Source: an uncultured Bacilli bacterium (GTDB taxonomy: Bacteria > Bacillota_I > Bacilli_A > RF39 > UBA660). Taken from it: a stretch of DNA of 11,449 nt. Positions 6,571 through 11,449 of this stretch are shown here, piece by piece. The position numbers were made by a program, and so were the translations under genes. Numbering within the stretch: the first letter of the stretch is position 1; each line of letters opens with the position of its first letter. The stretch spans positions 1 through 11,449 of the forward strand of contig CAKPNA010000014.1 in assembly GCA_934168275.1 (NCBI GenBank). The letters are read 5' to 3'. The notes beneath the pieces were generated by a model that was not told the DNA's origin, made no database searches, and saw nothing but the letters and a program-made list of their open reading frames with translations.

Positions 6571-7686
6571 TTAATAAGTTTTTATAGGTACTACTAATTG
6601 AATTAAACTCTCATCAGCATCAGATTTTACAATAATTGAACTACTATCATTATTCATATATAATGACACTTCCTCTGAATTAAAACTCTTAATCGCATCT
6701 AACATAAACTTAGAACTGAATGCAATTGTAATCTCATCAGTAGAATCAACTACCATTTTTTCTTCAACACGACCTATTTCAGGAGAATTAGAAGAAATAA
6801 CCATATTTCCATCACTTAATTCTAATTTTATAGTATTTTTATCACGATCTGATGTAAGTAAAGAAGCTCTATCTATCATATTATATAAATCTATATATTT
6901 ACATTTAACACTTACTCTAAATTGCGTAGGAATTATATTAGTAGTTGATGGATAATCTCCATTTAATAATCTTGATAAGAACAAAATATTTTTATATTTA
7001 AATAATACCTTATTATTAAATATATGCATTTCTACAGTTTCTTTATCATCATCTAGTATTCTTGACAATTCCATTAAATTTTTTCCTGGAATAACTATAT
7101 TAATATCGTTCTCCACAGTTTCGTCTAATACAACACTCTTCTTTGCTAAACGATAACTATCTGTTGCAATAACATTTAATAAATTACCAACAATAGTAAA
7201 GTTAATACCTGTTAATAAAGGTCTAGACTCATTTTGAGATGTAGCAAAAAATGTCTGATTAATAATAGTTCTAAACACTTCAGTTTTAAGAATTATAGGA
7301 TTCTTAGTACCATCTAAATCTAAATTAGGAAATTCGTTAGGATTAACACCATTTAAATTAAATTCTGTACCATTAGTACTAATAATCATTTTATAACCAT
7401 CAATTACTTCAATTGTAATTTCTTCATCAGGTAATTTTCTAATAATTTCTACAATATATTTACCGCCAATAACAATGCTTCCTGTATCTTCTACCTTAGA
7501 TATTTTTTCTTTAGGAATAAAACTTCTAATAGAAATATCGGAATCACTAGCTGATAAATATAAACCATCATTTTTTAAATCAAATTTAATTCCTGTTAAT
7601 ATAGGAATAAGATTCTTAGTTGAAATAGCTTTAGCTGTATTAGTTAAGTTTTCTAATAATATGTCTTTTTTAATAATTAATTTCAT
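6571..7686 (-). CDS. dnaN: DNA polymerase III beta subunit (sliding clamp)
   Basis: DnaN forms the dimeric ring that tethers the replicative polymerase and many partner proteins to DNA. The 371-residue length and three-fold repeated clamp domains fit the family. Recognisable blocks are the N-terminus MKLIIKKDILLENLTN, the domain-1 strand ILTGIKFDL, the second-domain RPLLTGINF and ATDSYRLAKK, LLNGDYPST, and the C-terminal LVVPIKTY that lines the partner-binding cleft. The final motif has Lys where B. subtilis has Arg (PVRTY), a conservative change. A GGAAGG ribosome site lies 7 bases before the ATG. The gene follows dnaA after a 156-base gap holding DnaA boxes and ends in a strong terminator, so dnaA-dnaN form one unit. 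A DnaA-controlled promoter inside the gap is possible. Confidence 0.97.
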   Translation of the reverse strand: MKLIIKKDILLENLTNTAKAISTKNLIPILTGIKFDLKNDGLYLSASDSDISIRSFIPKEKISKVEDTGSIVIGGKYIVEIIRKLPDEEITIEVIDGYKMIISTNGTEFNLNGVNPNEFPNLDLDGTKNPIILKTEVFRTIINQTFFATSQNESRPLLTGINFTIVGNLLNVIATDSYRLAKKSVVLDETVENDINIVIPGKNLMELSRILDDDKETVEMHIFNNKVLFKYKNILFLSRLLNGDYPSTTNIIPTQFRVSVKCKYIDLYNMIDRASLLTSDRDKNTIKLELSDGNMVISSNSPEIGRVEEKMVVDSTDEITIAFSSKFMLDAIKSFNSEEVSLYMNNDSSSIIVKSDADESLIQLVVPIKTY

Positions 7687-7704
7687 TTCAATACCTTCCT
7701 TTAC

Positions 7705-7740
7705 ATTTTATTTATTATTATATATATAATTATTATTATA
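7705..7740. other. 36-bp pure A/T tract, candidate DNA unwinding element
   Basis: Every base from 7705 to 7740 is A or T. The tract directly adjoins a DnaA-box module (7741-7759). In B. subtilis the origin melts in the equivalent dnaA-dnaN gap, next to DnaA boxes. The tract also contains TATAAT-like elements, so it could double as a dnaN promoter. I do not see a convincing run of DnaA-trio motifs in the expected orientation. Confidence 0.5.
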
Positions 7741-7830
7741 CAGTGGAAACTGTTGATAACCACTATAAAGCCTTATTTATCAATATATTTATATCCACAA
7801 TACTGTTGATAAATCAAATTGTTATCCACA
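7741..7830. other. oriC: oriC, dnaA-dnaN half: DnaA-box cluster
   Basis: Boxes compared with TTATCCACA are: TGTTGATAA at 7751-7759 (reverse strand, 8/9), TTATCAATA at 7777-7785 (7/9), ATATCCACA at 7791-7799 (8/9), TGTTGATAA at 7804-7812 (reverse strand, 8/9) and TTATCCACA at 7822-7830 (9/9). The orientations are mixed. With the adjacent A/T tract this is the likely melting half of a bipartite Firmicutes-type origin. DnaA bound here could also regulate dnaN transcription. Confidence 0.8.
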
Positions 7831-7842
7831 ACAGAGTTTATT

Positions 7843-9195
7843 TTAAGTAGATAATATCTTTTTTAATTCATTTATAACTTCCCTAATTTGTTCTTTTTCT
7901 TTTATATCTTGTTCAACTTTATTACAAGCACTAATTATTGTTGAGTGATCTCTACCTCCGAAATAAGTTCCTATTTTAGGAAAAGACTCATTAGTTAATT
8001 TTCTACATAAATATATAGCAACTTGTCTAGGATAATTGATATTTTGACTTCTCTTTTTACCCTTTAAATCATCAATACTAATCTTATAGTAATCACAAAC
8101 TACTCTTTGAATTCGATGTATATCACTCTTAAAAACACTTTTGTCAGTTAATTGATCTTTTAGAGCCTCTACTGCAGTATCTAATGTTATTTCACCTTTG
8201 TTCATCATTGATGAATATGCAAACACTCTAGTAATAGCTCCTTCTAATTGTCTTATATCTGATTGAAAGTTATTAGCTATATACTCAATTACCTCCATAG
8301 GAACAAATTCTGCGGCTTCATTACGAGCAATTTTCTTTTGAATAATATTCATTCTAAGTTCTAAATCCGGAGGGGTAATATTAGCCGGAAGCCCCATGGT
8401 AAACCTTGTTAATAACCTATCTTCAAGTGATTTTAAATCATTAGCAGACCTATCAGAAGCAATACAAATTTGTTTATTAGAGTTATATAACTCATTAAAT
8501 GTATGGAAAAACTCTTCTTGCCCCTTTGTAGCAGTACATAAAAATTGTATATCATCAATTAATAATACATCAACATCACGATATTTTCTCTTAAACTTTT
8601 CTATTTTATTAAGCATATCTTTTTCATTACTTCTAACTGCTGATATATAATCATTTACAAAAGTTTCACTTGAAACATAAAGCACTTTTAAATTAGTATT
8701 CTCAAATATATAATTACCAATAGATTGCAGCAAATGAGTTTTACCTAAACCACTTTTACCATATAAAAACAGTGGATTATATGCTCTTCCCGGATTTTCT
8801 GCAACTGTTCTAGCAGCTTTAAAAGCAAATTCATTAGGTTTACCAACGATAAACGTTTCAAAACGATAATTAGAATTCAATTTAGCATCATCAATACTTC
8901 TTGAGACAGATTCTTTAGAATTAGGCTTATTACTAGGCTTTTCTTTAATTTCTTGCGCAGTTTTAAAGCAGAATTCAAAATTTGTATTAGTTATTTCATT
9001 AAAAACTTCAACAATAGTATTGTAATAATTCTTCTCTATATGCTTTCTAGCATAATCATCTAGTACTATAACAGTAGCTATTCCATTATCTAGAGAATAT
9101 AAATAAGTATCTTTAAACCAAAGTTCATATGCATTCGGAGAAAGCTTTGCTTCAATATTTGCTAAAAACGAATTCCATAAATTTTCAGTATTCAT
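7843..9195 (-). CDS. dnaA: Chromosomal replication initiator protein DnaA
   Basis: DnaA is the AAA+ initiator that binds DnaA boxes at oriC, oligomerises with ATP and opens the duplex. In the 450-residue form, domain I spans about 1-80 (LWNSFLANIEAKLSPNAYEL). A short polar linker covers about 80-108. Domain III has Walker A GKSGLGKT (146-153), Walker B VLLIDD (210-215) and sensor II DIRQLEGA (313-320). Domain IV carries the DNA-binding signature FGGRDHSTIISAC (412-424). I chose the ATG at 9195 because AGGAGGTG (9200-9207) lies just upstream. An earlier in-frame ATG at 9213 would translate through that ribosome site and add six residues not expected in the family. DnaA boxes on both sides of the gene suggest autoregulation. 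Confidence 0.97.
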   Translation of the reverse strand: MNTENLWNSFLANIEAKLSPNAYELWFKDTYLYSLDNGIATVIVLDDYARKHIEKNYYNTIVEVFNEITNTNFEFCFKTAQEIKEKPSNKPNSKESVSRSIDDAKLNSNYRFETFIVGKPNEFAFKAARTVAENPGRAYNPLFLYGKSGLGKTHLLQSIGNYIFENTNLKVLYVSSETFVNDYISAVRSNEKDMLNKIEKFKRKYRDVDVLLIDDIQFLCTATKGQEEFFHTFNELYNSNKQICIASDRSANDLKSLEDRLLTRFTMGLPANITPPDLELRMNIIQKKIARNEAAEFVPMEVIEYIANNFQSDIRQLEGAITRVFAYSSMMNKGEITLDTAVEALKDQLTDKSVFKSDIHRIQRVVCDYYKISIDDLKGKKRSQNINYPRQVAIYLCRKLTNESFPKIGTYFGGRDHSTIISACNKVEQDIKEKEQIREVINELKKILST

Positions 9196-9221
9196 CCTAC
9201 ACCTCCTAAACATTTAATTTT

Positions 9222-9249
9222 ATTTTACCACAATTAATTCAATTGTCTA
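9222..9249 (-). promoter_or_regulatory. dnaA promoter
   Basis: The minus strand reads TAGACA (9244-9249), a 16-base spacer, and TAAAAT (9222-9227) preceded by TGTGG, an extended -10. It ends about 26 bases before the dnaA ATG, leaving room for a short leader with the AGGAGGTG site. The nearest DnaA boxes (9287-9306) lie just upstream, so DnaA could control it. Confidence 0.55.
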
Positions 9250-9286
9250 CTTATTTTTTTAAAAAATAAATATCATATAAACAGCC

Positions 9287-9428
9287 TCATCAACAGCTTA
9301 TCAACACTATAATAGCACACTAATTAAGGGAAAAAAAGAGTTATCAACAATTTTGTGAAAAAACAATATAGTGGATAACTTATCCCCAATTATATTAACA
9401 TGTTGATAACAGTGGAAACTGTGGATAA
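9287..9428. other. oriC: oriC, upstream half: DnaA-box cluster between herA and dnaA
   Basis: Boxes compared with TTATCCACA are: TCATCAACA 9287-9295 (7/9), TTATCAACA 9298-9306 (8/9), TTATCAACA 9341-9349 (8/9), AGTGGATAA 9370-9378 (reverse strand, 8/9), TTATCCCCA 9380-9388 (8/9), TGTTGATAA 9401-9409 (reverse strand, 8/9) and TGTGGATAA 9420-9428 (reverse strand, 9/9). This dense cluster is the binding half of a bipartite origin, as in B. subtilis upstream of dnaA. A TGTGCTATTAT extended -10-like element (9309-9319, minus strand) inside it may be a second dnaA promoter. Nothing coding is seen in the whole 9196-9480 gap. Confidence 0.85.
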
Positions 9429-9439
9429 GTATAAAATGT

Positions 9440-9470
9440 AAAAAACAACCCTTAAAAATATAAGAGTTGT
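9440..9470 (-). terminator. Rho-independent terminator of the herA-like gene
   Basis: On the minus strand ACAACUCUUA pairs with UAAGGGUUGU over 10 bp (one G-U wobble), with a 6-base loop and a following U6 (A 9440-9445). It starts about 10 bases after the herA stop and ends right before the first perfect DnaA box. It would stop herA transcription from running into oriC. Confidence 0.85.
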
Positions 9471-9480
9471 AAACATTTAA

Positions 9481-11253
9481 TTATTTGTTATTCCATTCAA
9501 TAATCCACTTGTCATAAATCGAAGCATTAGAACTTGTTGGAGGTGGATTAGGAATTTGCATTTTAACAACCATTGGTATTTTCATCATCAAGCCGAATGC
9601 GACACATGTACCTGCTTGTAATGCTTTTTGTTTTTCTATTACATCCTTACTAATATTAGGGACCATCTTTTCAACATACTCCAAATCAGCGGGATGGTTT
9701 AATTTAAATATTAAGAAATTACTACATTGTGATAAAACGTTAGATGATAACTCAGTAGGTCTTTGTGTAATTAAATCTAAAATAACACCAAATTTTCTAC
9801 CTTCCTTAGCGATTCTTTCAAATATATTATATCCAAGTAATTCGCTATCCCTATCGTTTTGTACATAACGGTGAGCTTCCTCTAACATAATATGTATAGG
9901 AATACTACCTCGAACTGCTTGCATTTTACTAAATCTTAAAACCATTCTTGAGAAGATTTTAACTAAACTTTTAGCAAGTCTATCATCAATTTCATCAAAA
10001 ACAAAATTAATAATTTGCGCTCTACGAGAAGAATCAACAAGTATTAACGAAGAAATATATTGATCTAAAGTCATAAATTGACTAACTTCAAAAAAATTTT
10101 TATTAGAGCTATTATTTAAAGTATGTAATTTTACCTTTAAAGCAATTGCTTCACCATATGATTTTTCATTTAATAATAGACCTTCACTAATTAGCGTAAA
10201 GTTTAGAGCAACTTCTAATTGATCTAATGTAAAATACGTTGGTGTATACTCCTCTGACCATTTTGTGTCGTTATCAATAAAACTTTGAATATATTTTGTT
10301 ACTAAAATTCTCTCAACAAACTCTCCGGTATTATCAATATCAAAACATTTTCTAAATTCTCTAGTATATCCAATTCCGGGTACTTGAACATCCAAATTAA
10401 GCTCATCTGTATAGCAATCTTTTAAGATATTAAAAATCTGATCCCTTATTTTTGCAGATACTTGATTTGAGTACAATACAGAAATAATAGCTTTAGCAAT
10501 TAAATGATTCTTATATTTAATAGTATCTTGATCATTTTTAGCAAAAGCCGAAACATAACATAACATTTTTTCAATAATATTAATTTGAAAATAATCAGTA
10601 ATATCTAATAGGTTAGCATAATCATCAACATCAAGTAGCCACAAAGGAATTTTTAAATCTAATCCCTCTTTATTATCAGATTTACTAGTAGAATACATTT
10701 TATAATTAAAATTACTATTATATTTATTAATCGAACTAAAAGCATTATGATATTCATCTGTATTATTAAATATAAATATATTACTATTAAAAGCAATCTT
10801 ACCATTTAAATTAAATAAGTTTTGAATTAATCTTGATACACCCCATGTTTTACCAGAACCGGTATTACCAAATATAGCAAGGTGATTACTAAACATTTTA
10901 TCAATATTTATTTTTACAGGATAATTATTATATAAAGGAGATAACCCAAGTAGCATACTCTTATCATCATTTTCTCCAACTAATTCTTTAAGTTCATCAG
11001 TATTTATTATTCTAATGTTTGATTTTAAACTAGGCCTTCTAATAATACCACTATAAAACTTGCCTTCATGAAATTCACCCAAAAAAGCAATTTTAACTAA
11101 GCCATTATCAATATCTTCTACTTCACCTAATATTCTTAAATCATTATCTTCTATGACAACATTAATATTTAATATATCACTATTAATATCACCATTAATT
11201 TCTGCAATAGCATAGTTTTTAGTAATATTCTTAATTTCCTTAAACATTAGCAT
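9481..11253 (-). CDS. HerA-family ATP-binding protein (HAS-barrel plus DUF87 ATPase)
   Basis: The 590-residue protein looks like a HerA/FtsK-superfamily hexameric DNA translocase. An N-terminal HAS-barrel is suggested by ILGEVEDIDNGLVKIAFLGE and IIRRPSL (about 15-80). The ATPase has Walker A GNTGSGKT (129-136), NTDEYHNAF (164-172), Walker B IPIHIMLEEAH (451-461, Glu458/Glu459) and GVILDLITQRPTEL (489-502). A helical, poorly recognisable insert lies between about 200 and 430. HerA pairs with the NurA nuclease in archaeal end resection, and in bacteria with NurA, SIR2 or DUF4297 partners in phage defence. No partner is visible here. The ATG at 11253 has AAGG 7 bases upstream; a second ATG at 11247 has AGGGG 7 bases upstream and may be the true start. 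The gene is transcribed towards oriC and ends in its own terminator. Confidence 0.9.
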   Translation of the reverse strand: MLMFKEIKNITKNYAIAEINGDINSDILNINVVIEDNDLRILGEVEDIDNGLVKIAFLGEFHEGKFYSGIIRRPSLKSNIRIINTDELKELVGENDDKSMLLGLSPLYNNYPVKINIDKMFSNHLAIFGNTGSGKTWGVSRLIQNLFNLNGKIAFNSNIFIFNNTDEYHNAFSSINKYNSNFNYKMYSTSKSDNKEGLDLKIPLWLLDVDDYANLLDITDYFQINIIEKMLCYVSAFAKNDQDTIKYKNHLIAKAIISVLYSNQVSAKIRDQIFNILKDCYTDELNLDVQVPGIGYTREFRKCFDIDNTGEFVERILVTKYIQSFIDNDTKWSEEYTPTYFTLDQLEVALNFTLISEGLLLNEKSYGEAIALKVKLHTLNNSSNKNFFEVSQFMTLDQYISSLILVDSSRRAQIINFVFDEIDDRLAKSLVKIFSRMVLRFSKMQAVRGSIPIHIMLEEAHRYVQNDRDSELLGYNIFERIAKEGRKFGVILDLITQRPTELSSNVLSQCSNFLIFKLNHPADLEYVEKMVPNISKDVIEKQKALQAGTCVAFGLMMKIPMVVKMQIPNPPPTSSNASIYDKWIIEWNNK

Positions 11254-11274
11254 TCCCCTACCTTATTCATACTC

Positions 11275-11283
11275 ATTATATCA
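11275..11283 (-). promoter_or_regulatory. Extended -10 promoter of the herA-like gene
   Basis: The minus strand reads TGATATAAT, a consensus -10 with a TG extension, about 22 bases before the ATG at 11253. No clear -35 is present at 16-18 bases; the upstream region is almost pure A/T and may act as an UP-like element. Confidence 0.5.
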
Positions 11284-11310
11284 AATAAGTAATAAAAAAT
11301 AAAGTAAAAA

Positions 11311-11324
11311 TTTATAATTATAAA
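11311..11324. repeat. 14-bp perfect palindrome upstream of herA
   Basis: TTTATAATTATAAA is a perfect palindrome lying about 30 bases upstream of the herA -10. It could be an operator or may be a chance product of very A/T-rich sequence. The rest of 11254-11425 is A/T-rich and shows no gene. Confidence 0.3.
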
Positions 11325-11419
11325 GGTAATATATAACTATAACCACAAATTTTAAATAACAAATAGCAATAAAATGTTGAGTTATAATACATATGTTACA
11401 AAAAGTTAAATAAAAAAAG

Positions 11420-11436
11420 ATACCATCTGGTATAAT
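11420..11436 (+). promoter_or_regulatory. Extended -10 promoter pointing out of the window, with inverted repeat
   Basis: The plus strand reads TCTGGTATAAT (11426-11436), a TG-extended consensus -10. It overlaps an inverted repeat ATACCA-TC-TGGTAT (11420-11433). No good -35 is present. It suggests a divergent gene starting beyond the right edge. On the minus strand the same inverted repeat is followed by C and seven T, so a weak leftward terminator is an alternative reading. Confidence 0.4.
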
Positions 11437-11449
11437 TAAGTTGAACGAC

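Noticed and set aside
7475..8650. Short plus-strand open frames opposite dnaN and dnaA (7475-7729, 8396-8650)
   Set aside because: Both run antisense through conserved coding sequence and give low-complexity hydrophobic translations with no family resemblance.
9196..9213. Upstream in-frame ATG for dnaA (adds MFRRCR)
   Set aside because: Its codons are the ribosome binding site itself (AGG AGG TGT AGG), so the ATG at 9195 is the sensible start.
9481..11253. Complete HerA-based anti-phage defence system
   Set aside because: Only the ATPase is present; no nuclease, SIR2 or DUF4297 partner is in the window, so a defence call is unsupported.

Overview
The window is the replication-origin neighbourhood of an AT-rich, low-GC Gram-positive type bacterium. 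It is most likely a member of the Bacilli or a Mollicutes-like, probably uncultured lineage. The reasons are the gene order dnaA-dnaN-x-recF-gyrB-gyrA, strong AGGAGG-type ribosome binding sites, many extended -10 promoters, and a ComK-family protein. Every tryptophan I checked is TGG, and recF ends in TGA, so the standard or bacterial code fits better than the Mycoplasma code. The species cannot be named from sequence alone.

All seven protein genes lie on the minus strand. Reading in the direction of transcription, from right to left, the order is: a HerA-family ATPase (9481-11253); an intergenic oriC half with about seven DnaA boxes (about 9285-9430); dnaA (7843-9195); a second oriC half with four to five DnaA boxes and a 36-bp pure A/T tract (7705-7830); dnaN (6571-7686); a comK-like gene (5963-6418); recF (4745-5863); gyrB (2793-4721); and gyrA (106-2784). 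To the left of gyrA lie two 35-bp tandem repeats, each holding a near-consensus parS (ParB-binding) site, and the array is cut by the window edge.

Hairpins and promoter elements suggest four transcription units. herA ends in a 10-bp stem plus U6 just before the DnaA boxes. dnaA-dnaN ends in a perfect 11-bp stem plus U7. comK is monocistronic, with its own control region of three 10-bp phased repeats. recF-gyrB-gyrA starts at an extended -10 promoter and ends in a hairpin whose loop contains the gyrA stop codon. The recF message appears to begin with a 6-codon leader ORF that overlaps recF by ATGA.

Functionally the block holds initiation (DnaA, oriC), processivity (DnaN), repair (RecF), supercoiling (GyrAB) and origin segregation (parS). 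Two passengers are unusual. A ComK-type competence regulator sits in the slot where the small S4-domain gene yaaA usually lies. A solitary HerA-type ATPase is transcribed towards the origin. No gene-free stretch exceeds 300 bases; the longest is the 285-base herA-dnaA gap.
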